Source: Blastomyces gilchristii SLH14081 (Eukaryota > Ascomycota > Eurotiomycetes > Onygenales > Ajellomycetaceae). Taken from it: 15,802 nt of DNA. Shown in pieces: positions 7,253 through 15,802 of this stretch. The DNA lies in assembly GCF_000003855.2 (NCBI RefSeq), contig NW_003101660.1, positions 757,832 through 773,633 on the forward strand. The letters run 5' to 3'. Positions within the stretch are counted from its first letter, which is position 1. Every line of letters starts with the position of its first letter. The notes beneath the pieces were generated by a model that was not told where the DNA came from, did not search any database, and saw only the letters and a program-made list of their open reading frames with translations. The position numbers were made by a program, and so were the translations under genes.

Positions 7253-7689
7253 AGAAAGATCTGCAGGTTATAAAGAATCTCATAGAATAAGAAACTAAGT
7301 GACAGACTCTTTTCTCTTTATAATAATAAGAGATTTTTCCTCACTGAGATTTTTTATAGATATGAAGAGTTTTTAGCAAGTATTACTACAGTGCTGAGTC
7401 TGATTCTATGAAATCACTCAGTGAAAGACTTTGTGAATAAAGTCTTAGAGAGAAAGAAGTATATAAGAAATCTTACTTCTCACAGATTCTTTATCTTTAT
7501 TTCTATCTCTTATACAATCAATAGAGTTAGTAGCTCTTAACTACACATAACTATATAGACTAGATTTTGTGAATACTATTTATAACTTAGCTTGAATACT
7601 ATTATATATTTAATCTCTACATTCTATCTTTCTACTGTAAATACTTCTAGTAGTTAACAGTACATATCACATCAAGCTGCAAACACCCG
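7253..7689. other. AT-rich sequence, possible 3' LTR of the Copia relic
   Basis: No coding capacity is evident. It lies just beyond the 3' end of the minus-strand Copia pol, where a 3' LTR is expected. Read on the minus strand, TGTTAACTACTAGAAG at 7662-7647 would suit an LTR start, but I could not find a convincing second LTR, so this stays a suggestion. Confidence 0.25.
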
Positions 7690-7960
7690 AATAATCACCT
7701 GCGAGCACTTATTCTTATAGAATGCAATATATTCAGCCTTAGTTAATGATTTGAAGACTTCAGTTTGTCAGCAGCTCTGTTATACAACAGAGTCATCTGT
7801 TATATAGATGATATAATTAGTGATTAAACAGAATTCTGAATCTCTATCAACTTAATCAGTATCTGCATATATCACAGATTCAATATCAGCATCTCTGTAA
7901 TAGATTATACTCTTATTGATTGAACTCTGTGAATATTAGAGTGTATATTTAAATACAGCT
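7690..7960 (-). pseudogene. Copia RNase H domain, degraded
   Basis: The minus-strand reading includes VDRDSEFCLITNYIIYITDD (about 7855-7795), matching the Copia segment DADWAGDxxxRRSTSGYxFxL. It is followed by SVV-stop-QSC-stop-QTEVFKSLTKAEYIA (about 7793-7722), where xVSWxSKxQxxVAxSSxEAEYxA is usual. TKAEYIA keeps the Glu of the family's SSTEAEY motif. A little upstream, YYRDADIESVIYADTD (about 7900-7860) matches the preceding xGYxDADWA region. The domain would degrade the RNA template. It lies at the C terminus of the polyprotein, and the frame is lost shortly after 7690. Confidence 0.85.
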
Positions 7961-8179
7961 CAGTTCTTTGATATAGATCAGAAGCTGAATTATTCAAGAA
8001 AACCTGCAGTGAAGCTTACATCAGAACATGTATTAATTATCAGATATTGCAGAGATTTAATACTGAATTAATAGAACTGCAGAGTAAATTCTGCTGTGTA
8101 TGTAATTAATTTCTCATTATCTTTCATAAAATTAACATTCTTCTTTATAGAAGTGAATGTAGAGTGACAGTCATTTATT

Positions 8180-9160
8180 GAGAATTTCTTCAGAAGATTT
8201 CTTATAAAGAGAAATTAAAACATTTTCAATAAAGTTAAATCTCTATCAATCTTCATTCTTAAATAGTGATTGAAATTCTCTACATTCTTAATCTTATAAT
8301 TAGCAGTGATTTCAGCTTTGACTCAGTTCAAATCATCAATTTTCAGACTGTAGAGACAGATATTATTCATATAGATAATTATATAGATCTGTCTTATATT
8401 ATGAATAAATAGTTCAGTATTATAGAGACTGACATAGAAGTCTGAGTGTAATAGCATTTTTCACAGCTTTTTATATTATAAGAGTACTGCTTGCTTAAGA
8501 CTGTACAGTCTCTGCATCAACTCACACACAAGATTATCACAGTCTTTATGAAATTCTGTAAGTTGATTTATATATATCTGTTCATTAGTAGGCAGTTGAA
8601 TATTTAAAAAAGTAGTCACTATATCTATCTGCAGAACATATCAGCCCCGGGATACTGAGATCACTATAAGAGCTCAGAAGATGAATACAGAGATAACAGA
8701 TATAAAGATTCTTGAGTAATTAACTCTCTTCTATTGATAATTTTCACAGACAACTCAGTGAGCCTTATAGTGAATAACCTCACTCATATTGTTGAACTTT
8801 TTATCAAATATTCATTGACTGTGAAGAACACTTATTTATAATGTTCTCTCAATCAGTTATCAAATCTCAATCTGTTTTAAACAGTTAATGTCTTTAATAC
8901 AGCTCTTGTAATAATATCTTTATTTCATGAAAGCTTTGATATATGTAAGATTCTTCAGAATCAGAAGTGTAGTAATATTGAAATTAGTAGATAGATCTTT
9001 AAAACTGTCTCTCACTGAAGATTCTCTCACTGAAGCTTTTCTCACTATAGTAATATTTCTTATAGATGTCAGAGAATCATCAGATTCAACTATAAGTTCT
9101 GAGAAATTCAGTGTATTCTGCACTAAAAAGGTAGATGTTCTTGCAGAGATTTCATAATCA
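8180..9160 (-). pseudogene. Copia reverse transcriptase domain, degraded
   Basis: The minus-strand reading gives VLQIDIVTTFLNIQLPTNEQ (about 8638-8579), matching the Copia segment LxQMDVKTAFLxGxLxEEIY. VCELMQRLYSLKQAVLL (about 8535-8485) matches VCKLxKSLYGLKQAPRxWY. IIIYMNNICLYS (about 8382-8347) is the catalytic YVDDxxI box with both Asp changed to Asn. FNHYLRMKIDRD (about 8265-8230) matches the downstream YLGxxIxRD. The frame at 9123-8920 (67 codons, on the minus strand) is the acidic, Ser-rich stretch leading into the RT and is the longest uninterrupted piece of it; the + strand frame at 8927-9157 is its shadow. The enzyme is inactive because of stops and the lost active site. Confidence 0.87.
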
Positions 9161-9479
9161 ATTCATCAATTATTAGTGAATATAAGAAATAATGAACACT
9201 GAGGTTGAATTTCCTCATCAATGAATCAATTATCAGTTGATGAGTCAGAAGTTACTGAAGAAATTACTGCAGAAATCATTGCAGCAAGTAGGTCTGATAT
9301 TGCTGAAGAAATCACTACAGCTACTTTACAGACTATATTAAGTAGAATCTTCAGATTGTGTGTAGTTAGTATTAATGAATTGACAAGATAAAGGTTCTTC
9401 TAAAAGATGATATCTTTTGATATGTATAGATATCTGCTGAAGAGGTCAATTGATCTATAATTAATAAAATCATCATAGC

Positions 9480-10070
9480 TTATAAAAATCAACTTCTTGA
9501 AGTGAGAAGCCATCTTATTGATGAGCTTGAGACTATCTTCAAGAATGCTTTGCAACCTCATTAGTGAATACTGTGTGCAGAAGATAGAGCTTCAAGTCAG
9601 ATCTCATACAGAGTAATCAGCTTTGTATTTTCATAGCTCAGCTCTTATATAATATAGTTGAGATTAGTATAAGATTGAGCAGCTCTGAGACAGTAATAAT
9701 CACCTCACTTCACATCTATTTAGAAGTGAAAGAGTTTATTAATAGTAATTAGAACTTTTAAATAATTAAACTGATCAATCATTCAGATACTTCATCTTGC
9801 TGTAAAGTATAAGAGAGAGTCAGCTCTTACTTTATTTCTTCACTGAGTATATATACTGTAACTGCATTTGAATTCAATTCATCATGATCGGAGTGAATAA
9901 TTACAATATTACAACCTAGCAGATTCTTGATAAATTGATTGAAGATCTGTAGATATCTTAACATCTTATTCTTTTATTTTAATAGAAATATTCATCTTAT
10001 ATAAGTGATATTATCTGTAATTACTATTACAAGCTTCTTGTCAGTGCAAGATAATATATTATTTTCAGTC
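9480..10070 (-). pseudogene. Copia integrase domain, degraded
   Basis: The minus-strand reading runs KKLVIVITDNITYIR (about 10043-9998), matching the core start xxxFxDDxSRYxW. NLLGCNIVIIHSDHDELNSN (about 9925-9868) matches the second catalytic site xxxIKxLRSDNGxEF, with Asn-Gly changed to His-Asp. SYTLQQDEVSE (about 9812-9780) matches xPxxPQQNGVAER, keeping the catalytic Glu region. KLITLYEI-stop-LEALSS and HSIH with GCKAFLKIV (about 9630-9530) match TPYExWxxxKPxxxHLRxFGCxAxxxI. Together these give the D,D,E order of a Copia integrase. Stops and frame losses make it non-functional. Confidence 0.83.
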
Positions 10071-10140
10071 TGAAGAGTCTCATCATCACTGAAAATATTC
10101 ACTCAAATCTTCAAGGCTTGCGGATGGCACAATGTGATGT

Positions 10141-10370
10141 GAAATTCTTGTAGAATGCACATTTCTGTTTAGTCTTAACACATATAATACAGAATGATAA
10201 TTTTTTCAGACTGATAATAACAATATAAAATTATAAGTCTCTGATCATTTTTAATATATTATTTTCACTGATATGATCAAGTTAATAATGATACTCATCT
10301 ATTGAAAGTTACTTTGCAGTTTCTTTATAAAGAGAATAGAAGCTTCAGATAATAATATGTTAATATACAA
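10141..10370. other. AT-rich flank of the Copia relic, nothing recognised
   Basis: This may be the degraded end of Copia gag. A weak knuckle-like reading, CAFYKNFTSHCAIR, occurs on the minus strand near 10170-10128 but lacks the second Cys. No other motif is visible. Confidence 0.3.
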
Positions 10371-10620
10371 CTGCTTCACCACGAACTCGCTCAATTTTTC
10401 GAATAAGAACCCGCTGATAAATCCATTAAAAAGCCCTCAATCATACAAGCATTTTGACCTCATCGCCGACCGCATACCCTGTGTGATGGTGAAGTTATCC
10501 AGCCAAACATGAACCAGACACAGTTCAAAACTCCTGAGTGGGATTATCTCCTGTTCATCCCTATCACACCACAACCCTGGGTCAAATTGTCATACAAATT
10601 GTAAGGTAAAGAGACCTAGC
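10371..10620. other. Island of weakly mutated, GC-richer sequence
   Basis: For about 250 bases CC, GG and CG are frequent (for example CATCGCCGACCGCATACCC at 10451-10469), in contrast to the almost complete absence of these pairs on both sides. On the minus strand one frame is open from 10589 to 10440 (50 codons) and, past a single TGA, continues to about 10370. It includes SFELCLVHVWLDNFTITQGM. I recognise no family. No ATG opens the frame and no splice signals are obvious, so it may be a gene fragment, a captured single-copy piece or part of a less mutated repeat. A short inverted repeat (CTTCACCA at 10374-10381, TGGTGAAG at 10487-10494) lies inside and is probably chance. Confidence 0.6.
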
Positions 10621-10681
10621 CATATACATCAATCTTCTTAACTTTAGAAGATTCTCAATCTGTAATTATAAAGATATCTGA

Positions 10682-11030
10682 GAAGCAATCTCTGTGAAAA
10701 CCCTGTCTATCTTTGATGTTTCAAAACATTAATATCAAGTCTTACTCACATACCGCCCTTCTCAATCTGTCTCATATCTGGCAGAAAAATACAAAATAAT
10801 ATCTTGATAATAGTATCAAGTACATAATCAAGAGACACATCTGAAGCACAATCTCTGTGAAGATCATTTGAAGTGTAATCTCTGTGAAAACTCCGTCTGT
10901 CTTTGATGTTTTGAGACATTAATATCAAGTATCATTTATATATCATTCGTTTCAATCTGGCTCATCTCTGGCAGAAAGATACAAAAAGATACCTTGTCAA
11001 CAGTATTTAATACATATTCAGCAGATAATA
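10682..11030. repeat. 190-bp direct duplication
   Basis: AATCTCTGTGAAAA at 10687-10700 recurs at 10877-10890. Downstream matches keep the same 190-bp offset: CTTTGATGTTT with ACATTAATATCAAGT, then CAATCTGTCTCATATCTGGC against CAATCTGGCTCATCTCTGGC. A third short copy, AATCTCTGTGAAGA, sits between them at 10850-10863. The units are less mutated than the Copia flank (CCGCCC, CTCCGTC and CTGG survive). The minus-strand frame at 10746-10928 spans parts of both units and resembles nothing I know, so I do not call it a gene. Confidence 0.75.
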
Positions 11031-11409
11031 ACTATAAAATTAGTATATTTCAAGATCTGACTGAGTCTTTGATCTCTGTATAGTAAGATATATTAAATCT
11101 AGTTTTAATACTTCAATATTCAATAGATTCTGTAAGAGATTGAGAATAGTAATACTAGATTTCTATTAAATTTAAGAATTATCTCTATATTAATATAATT
11201 ATTGACAAAGTCTTTTATTTTAAGATATAAATAATCAGTTTCTCTACATTCTGCTGAAAATATTTATATTATTAAATAGAAACAGACTTATATTCTCTAT
11301 AATATCAAGACTCTGAAGAGAGAAAGTCTTAATAGAAGATATATAATAGTATATATTTTAGCAGTTTGTATCTCATTCTTCTACAGCAGTTAATACAAAA
11401 AAAAAAAAG
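11031..11409. other. AT-rich sequence with an A12 run
   Basis: No gene is seen. A run of twelve A closes the segment at 11397-11408, just before the region I assign to the LINE on the right. The A run could be the tail of an older element or simple low complexity. Read on the minus strand, TGTATTAACTGCTGTAGAAG at 11396-11377 could be an LTR start, without further support. Confidence 0.35.
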
Positions 11410-11919
11410 ATCTTAGAATTAGTTTTTTACTTCTCTTAAAAAAGAAAGATGTTTTTCTCTGAATTTTATATTATATTCTTATAAAGAATTAAAAACAGAG
11501 TTATTTTCTGTTATAATTTCACATTCATTTAAGTAAGAATTACTTTTTCAGTAACTAAAGAGCTTTTATTAATACTTAATTCTTTTTTACACTCTTTATT
11601 AACTGATTTGAGTTGTACACTTGTTATGTGAGAAGAATTGAATGATTTAGTATAAAAGTGAATAGTTTTAATCAATTTCTCTGCAAAAAATTGACTTATT
11701 TTTTATCAGTTTTTCTCTCAAAAACTGTTATATTATCTGATTTATTATCAATTGATATCATATCTTTTCTCACTATATCTTAAGAAAGAGATTATAAAGA
11801 TTTTATTGATTTATCTTAAAAATCAATTTTAGTTTATTAAATTCTCTTTAAAAAACTAATCTAGTTACTGAACTAATGTGAAAAAAATCAGATATTTTAT
11901 ATATAAAAGTCTTTCATTC
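11410..11919 (+). other. Probable 5' UTR of the LINE, AT-rich
   Basis: No coding frame is visible. The stretch is rich in short complementary pairs such as CAGTTTTTCTCTCAAAAACTG at 11708-11728. It leads straight into the 53-bp repeats. Assigned to the LINE by position only. Confidence 0.4.
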
Positions 11920-12118
11920 TTCTTTTGAAACAGTCTGATTAATGTTTTAATTGAAAATAAACTAATAAATCTCTCAAATTAAAACAGTCTGATGAACTTT
12001 TCAATTGAAAATAGACTTAGAAATCTCTTAATTGAAACAGTCTGATCAACTTTTCAATTTAAAAGAGTTTAATAAATGTCTCAATTGAAACAGTCTGATC
12101 AATCTTTCATTGAGTAAG
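11920..12118 (+). repeat. 53-bp tandem repeat upstream of LINE ORF1, ~3.7 copies
   Basis: CAGTCTGAT occurs at 11931, 11985, 12038 and 12091, with spacings of 54, 53 and 53 bp. Each unit reads roughly TTGAAACAGTCTGATCAAC, then TTTTCAATTGAAAA, then a variable AT-rich part ending in AAATCTCT. TTTTCAATTGAAAA is a near-palindrome, so each unit could form a small hairpin. The array stops a few bases before the ORF1 start codon. Repeats of this kind in LINE 5' UTRs often carry promoter activity; that role is inferred here. Confidence 0.85.
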
Positions 12119-12122
12119 TAAA

Positions 12123-13708
12123 ATGAGTTCAAAAATACTCTCAGTTAATGTGAAAAAAGATGCTTTCTTAGATACTATCTCTGAGATTGAAATTCTGAAG
12201 AGAAGAAAGAAGAAAGAAATAGAGAAATAACAAGTTCTTAAAATATAGAAACTTGAAAAAGCAAGTAAAATTCTTGAAAAACAGTATCTAAGTGAGAAGA
12301 ATGAAGAAGTTCTGTTAATTCTTCATACTCAGACTAGATAACTATAAGAGATGATTTAGTTCAAACTTGAAATTTTAAACATAGTTTAAAAAACATTGAA
12401 AACTTCTAGTATAATTACTGACTCTTTATCTTCTACTTCTTCTTCTTCTTCTTTGAATTAGAAGAAAATATATGCTTAAGTAGTAAAATCTGCTATTTTT
12501 AAATCTGCTATCTTAAAATCTGCTCAAAATTCTGAGAAAACTGAGAAGAATGTTACTCATACTTCTATTCATAGAAAAGAAGAGAAAAAAATGTAAAAAG
12601 AGAGAAACTTTTAAATCTTCAGATATAGAAGACTTATTCTCAAAGTCTTAAATTAGAAGATCTTATAGAGAAATAAGCTAAACTTAAATCTTATTTTCAG
12701 AATTAGAAATGAAATTAATCAGTAGTTCTTTTCTCAGTTAATAACTGATATTAAAGTTTAAAAATCAGTTATAGCTTCAATTGAGTTATCTTTCTTTAAA
12801 AACTTTATCATTCTGACTACAATGTCTGAATTCAGTGCAGAATTTCTTATTCAGAATAAGAATCTCTGAAAATCAGTAATAAAATCTTTGCTAAACATAA
12901 TAATTCTATCTAAGAGAGATGAAAAGTGAGATAAATTTATTTTTTATAATATTTCAGTTGAAATTTTTGACTGTGAGAAAGAAATACTACTTCTTAAAAA
13001 TAAATTAGAAGAATACAATTCTATTCAACTGAGAAAAGAGTCTGTATAACTTAATTCAATTAAGTTCAGATAGAGTAGAAGAAATGTCTCTGTTCTAGTA
13101 TATATAAAAATACTTGAATAATCAAGAATCTTGAAATAAGAGTGACAGATTTGAAAATAAGAGTTTATAAATACAAAGACTCAAGAATGAATCTCAAAGC
13201 TCAAACACAGTGTTCAAACTGTCAAAGATATGAATACTTTGTAATCTCTTATTTCAGAGACTCAAAATGTGCATTCTGTGCTAGAGATTACAAAACTAGT
13301 GAGTATAAATGTGAATCATGCTTAAAAAGAGATGAAATATATTAATATACTCTGCTTAAGTGCTTTAATTGTAAAGAAAAACATGCATCTAGTTCAAAAG
13401 AATGTGTATTTACTTCAAGAACTCAGAAGAACTGAAGAAAAGATGAAGCTCAAAGCAAATCTAGAACTGAAGAGAATAGTTAAGTCAGTAAACTCATAAC
13501 TGTAAGCTTAAAAAGAAGAAACTCTTAACTATTTAAATCTTCAAACTTCAATTCTTCAGCTAAATGTAAACAGAATTTAAATTCTCAAACTTCTATTAAG
13601 ATTAGAGAATTGAGAAATGACTCTGATAATAAACTAGATATAATACAAGTAGTTGAGATTTCTACTTTTCAGAATAATTATAATCTACTATCTGATGATA
13701 GTGATTAG
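12123..13708 (+). pseudogene. LINE ORF1 (gag-like RNA-binding protein), mutated
   Basis: ORF1 proteins of LINEs coat the element RNA. The frame opens with ATG at 12123 (MSSKILSVNVKKDAF) and runs into a Lys/Glu-rich coiled-coil stretch (residues ~10-70), then a Ser-rich spacer (poly-TCT at 12434-12452) and a region near 12830-13080 with DEK-stop-DKFIFYNISVEIF, typical of the gag core. Stops are mostly TAA/TAG in place of Gln and TGA in place of Trp. A frameshift lies near 13140-13180. After it, the frame shows clustered Cys at 13211-13410. The frame ends at TAG 13706-13708 after a Ser/Asp-rich tail, 23 bases before the likely ORF2 ATG. Without the mutations it would be about 530 residues. Confidence 0.78.
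13211..13410 (+). pseudogene. Cys/His zinc-knuckle cluster of LINE ORF1
   Basis: The cluster reads CSNCQRYEYF, then CAFCARDYKTSEYKC, CESC and, after one TAA, CFNCKEKHASSSKECVF. Fungal LINE gag proteins carry CCHC knuckles of the form CxxCxxxGHxxxxC. Here Gly-His has become Glu-Tyr in the first, His is Tyr in the second, and the last still shows C-x2-C with His and Cys in place. The frame is open from 13142 to 13345, the longest uninterrupted piece of ORF1. The knuckles would bind nucleic acid during RNP assembly. Confidence 0.85.
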
Positions 13709-13731
13709 ATTCTACTCTACTCTCTTTTAGT

Positions 13732-14480
13732 ATGAATATACAATAAAAACAATAAAAAAAGTTTAAAAACTCTTCAAAAATCACATTTATTCAAAATAAT
13801 GTTCATAGAAACTTGAATTATATTTATTCTTATTTTCAAATTATATTTGAATAAAAAAAGTTAATTTTATACTTCTTCAAGAATTAAATTTTAATACTGA
13901 GTAAAAGTATATTATTTCTCATTTAAGTAACTACTGCTTTGTATCTAAAAAATCTGAGATAAAATCAAGAGTAGTGATTTATAAAAGAAAAAGATCAAGA
14001 TATTAATTTAATCTAAGATTTAATATTATATGTGACTTTGATATTCTACTGAGTGATATTATAGATAAAGAGAATAGATTTAATACTGTATAACTTATAA
14101 ATATCTATAATACAAAGTTATTGAAGAATAACAATAATATCTGAATAATTAATAGAGAATTTTTAAATATAACTTCATTAAAAAACTCTATAATTATAGA
14201 AGATTTCAATGCATATTATCTCTGATAAAATTTAGAATACAGAAGAGTAGTAAAAGTTAATAAACTGATTAAATAAACTTTTAAACATTTAATGAATTTA
14301 GTTAATAAGTTTAATTAATAAACATTCTTTGAAAAAGATATGAAACAGAAATCTATTATAGATCTAATCTTCATATTATAACATCTAATTAAAAAAAGAC
14401 TTATAAACTGATTTATTAATTCAAATAAGACATCAGAATCAGATCATGAGATTATTCAATTTAATATTAAACTGAGTAAA
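13732..14480 (+). pseudogene. LINE ORF2 endonuclease (APE/EEP-type) domain, degraded
   Basis: The domain nicks target DNA to prime reverse transcription. A start at 13732 reads MNIQ with stops, then FIQNNVHRN, matching the opening IxQxNxxRS. After a frameshift near 13850, LQELNFNTE (13872-13898) matches the metal-binding LQEP. SRVVIYKRK near 13970, INIYN near 14100, IIIEDFNAYY at 14193-14221 (usual VIxGDFNAHH, Gly changed to Glu), SIIDLIF near 14350 and SESDHEIIQF near 14433-14462 (usual SDHxPI) follow in the correct order. Asp, Asn and the SDH triad remain; other sites carry stops from Trp codons, including the double Trp after DFNAHH. Confidence 0.87.
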
Positions 14481-15109
14481 GAATAATTGAATGAAAATCT
14501 TCTTCTCTCTAATCAGTATAACTTTGAAAAAACTGATTAAAAAGTTATTGAAAAAAGTCTAAAACTATTAAAATCTGAAAAGCAGAGCACACTCTATTGA
14601 AATCTCAGTTAAGATATATCAAATAAAATACTTAAGAATAGAGTAAAGTGCATTACATCTATTATTCTAATAAGTATTAGAGATAATATTTCAAAGAAAA
14701 AGTCTTCTAAGTACTTTAAATCTTGATAAAATGAGAACATTATATTTAAAAGAAAACAATTAGTCACTGCTAGAAGAGATTGAAAAAATGATATAATATC
14801 TGATAAAGAGTTCAAAGCTGTCAGAAATGAATATTTTTCAGATATTAAAAGAGCTAAAACAGACTGCTAAAACAAATTTCTTAAAGAAGTATAAGAAAAA
14901 GAAGTTTTTAAAATCTTCAACTATACTATAACAAGAAGTATAGAAAAACTTTCAGTCTTGAAATATAAGTTTCAGAATAAGTTATATATAGTAAATTCTT
15001 TTGAGAAAAAATATTAAGCTTTTATAAGAACTCTCTTTCAAAACTCATTAGATTCAGATTCAGAGAAAGAGAATATATCACTTTATAACTATATTGATAA
15101 AAATGACTG

Positions 15110-15802
15110 AGAACAATCTGAACTTATATAAGATGAACTAGAGTTAGCTATCTTCTCAAGTTTAATTAAAACTGCTGTAGAGCCTGATTCAATCAATCAC
15201 TTAATTATTTAAAATACATATTTCTACTTGAAGAATGAATATTTTAAGCTCTTTTTCAATCTCTTGAAAAATGATTATTATTCTAAATACTGAAGAGAAG
15301 TTACTGAAGTAATTCTTATAAAATTTAATAGAAAAGCTTTTAATTTCTAAGTTATATAGAGTAATATCTCTATTGAACTGTCTGAGAAAGATTTTAGAAA
15401 AGATAATAGCTACTAAACTATCTTTTATAAGTGTTGTTAGTGATTCTCTTCTATTTAGTGAATAAATAAGAGATAGAAAATAATACTCTGTAATTAACAC
15501 TGTTCTCTCAGTTATTTAAAATATTCAAATAATAAAGTATGAAGATCTGATCTCAACTGCAGTTTTTATTGATATAAAAGATGCATTTAATTATGTTTCA
15601 AAGTCAAAGATAATTCAGACTTTGAAGATATTAAAACTATCACTTTCTTTAATAAAATGAGTTAACTATTTTATATCTAAAGTATTATATAACTATTCTT
15701 TGATGAGATGAAATAAGATATAACTGAGATAAAAATAGAAGTACTGTAAGAATCTTCAATCTCACTCATTTTATTTACAATATACACTGCATATCTATTC
15801 AA
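15110..15802 (+). pseudogene. LINE ORF2 reverse transcriptase domain, partial and degraded
   Basis: TAVEPDSINHLII near 15170-15208 matches the first motif (xxxPGxDxIxxxxL), followed by WREVTEVILIKFNRKAF near 15288-15340 (the TGA at the W is read as Trp), matching WxxAxVxxIPKxxK. VFIDIKDAFNYVSKSKIIQT near 15562-15620 is the catalytic motif A (FxDxxxAFDxV) with the Asp kept. VLQESSISLILF, with Q as a stop, at 15741-15776 matches VPQGSPLSPxLF. At least two frameshifts, between 15340 and 15560 and between 15620 and 15741, shift the frame. The stretch between the endonuclease and RT (14480-15110) is Lys-rich and shows no motif. The catalytic YxDD box lies beyond the window end. The minus-strand frames at 14609-14815 and 15201-15500 are shadows. 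Confidence 0.86.

Larger units (their letters stand above)
7690..10140 (-). mobile_element. Ty1/Copia retrotransposon relic (pol)
   Basis: On the minus strand the order integrase, reverse transcriptase, RNase H identifies a Ty1/Copia element, since Gypsy elements carry integrase last. Motifs are recognisable in all three domains, with stops and Gly/Trp/Pro changes typical of C-to-T mutation. Gag is not identified; it should lie to the right of 10140, where an unusual, less mutated stretch is found instead. LTRs are not resolved. A few GC-richer pockets survive inside (7686-7711, 8645-8651, 10114-10125). Confidence 0.87.
11410..15802 (+). mobile_element. APE-type LINE (Tad1-like), 5' part, runs off the window
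   Basis: This is a non-LTR retrotransposon on the + strand with tandem repeats upstream, ORF1 (gag-like, coiled coil and Cys/His knuckles), then ORF2 with an apurinic-type endonuclease and a reverse transcriptase. This order and the knuckle-rich ORF1 fit Tad1-like fungal LINEs. The 5' boundary is uncertain and I place it after the A12 run. RNase H and the tail lie outside. The minus-strand LINE fragment at 2743-4027 could be the 3' end of the same family, but the two pieces do not overlap, so this cannot be tested here. Confidence 0.85.

Noticed and set aside
8927..9157. Open frame of 76 codons on the + strand
   Set aside because: It mirrors the minus-strand Copia linker and RT frame at 8920-9123 and has no motif of its own.
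10374..10494. Short inverted repeat CTTCACCA / TGGTGAAG as terminal repeats of a DNA transposon
   Set aside because: It is only eight bases, with no target duplication outside it, and it covers just half of the low-mutation island.
7253..11396. Copia LTR pair: TGTTAACTACTAGAAG (minus, 7662) and TGTATTAACTGCTGTAGAAG (minus, 11396)
   Set aside because: The starts look alike for ~15 bases, but the following ~100 bases do not align well by eye. Mutation might hide the match, but I cannot support it.
5779..11687. 17-base match AATCAATTTCTCTGCAA at 5779-5795 and 11670-11686
   Set aside because: In sequence this AT-rich a single short match is not convincing, and it straddles the tail/duplication junction of SINE copy 2.
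15201..15500. Open frame of 99 codons on the minus strand
   Set aside because: It lies opposite the LINE reverse transcriptase, which has ordered motifs on the + strand.
1..15802. Mitochondrial or alternative code with TGA read as Trp
   Set aside because: TGA does sit at many conserved Trp positions, but TAA and TAG occur equally inside the same domains and frameshifts are present. C-to-T mutation of TGG, CGA and CAG explains all of them.

Overview
The window reads as nuclear DNA of a filamentous fungus, most likely an ascomycete. It is a gene-poor, AT-rich block made of nested, mutated retrotransposons. I found no intact host gene. Every recognisable protein is broken by stops, mostly where Gln, Trp or Arg codons are expected (CAA/CAG to TAA/TAG, TGG or CGA to TGA), with Gly to Glu/Asp and Pro to Ser/Leu changes. 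This is the footprint of RIP-like C-to-T hypermutation. The signature is unusual: from 1 to 1853 I find no CC, GG or CG dinucleotide by eye, while CA and TG remain common. The species cannot be named from this sequence.

Layout. (1) 1-4778, + strand: pol of a Ty3/Gypsy chromovirus, with reverse transcriptase, RNase H, integrase and a C-terminal chromodomain. (2) 2743-4027, - strand: a 5'-truncated LINE inserted inside the Gypsy integrase. It has an RNase H domain, a Cys/His C-terminal motif and a (TAA)n tail, and a perfect 13-bp target duplication flanks it. (3) 4792-5163 and 5393-5780, + strand: two copies of a tRNA-derived SINE with pol III A and B boxes and (TAA)n tails, each with its own target duplication. 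(4) 5781-7689: degraded sequence with one unidentified coding remnant and an 83-bp direct repeat. (5) About 7690-10140, - strand: a Ty1/Copia pol relic (integrase, reverse transcriptase, RNase H). (6) 10371-11030: an island that largely escaped mutation, followed by a 190-bp direct duplication. (7) About 11410-15802, + strand: the 5' part of an APE-type, Tad1-like LINE with 53-bp tandem repeats upstream, a gag-like ORF1 with Cys/His knuckles, and an ORF2 with endonuclease and reverse transcriptase. It runs off the window.

How the parts relate. The Gypsy relic is the oldest layer on the left, since the LINE lies inside it and the SINEs lie at its 3' end. The SINEs and the minus-strand LINE share the same tail and a similar last ~40 bases, which suggests that this LINE family supplied the machinery that moved the SINE. 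The SINEs keep far more CC, GG and CG than their surroundings, so they appear younger or less exposed to the mutator. The SINE/LINE pair is the most interesting system in the window.
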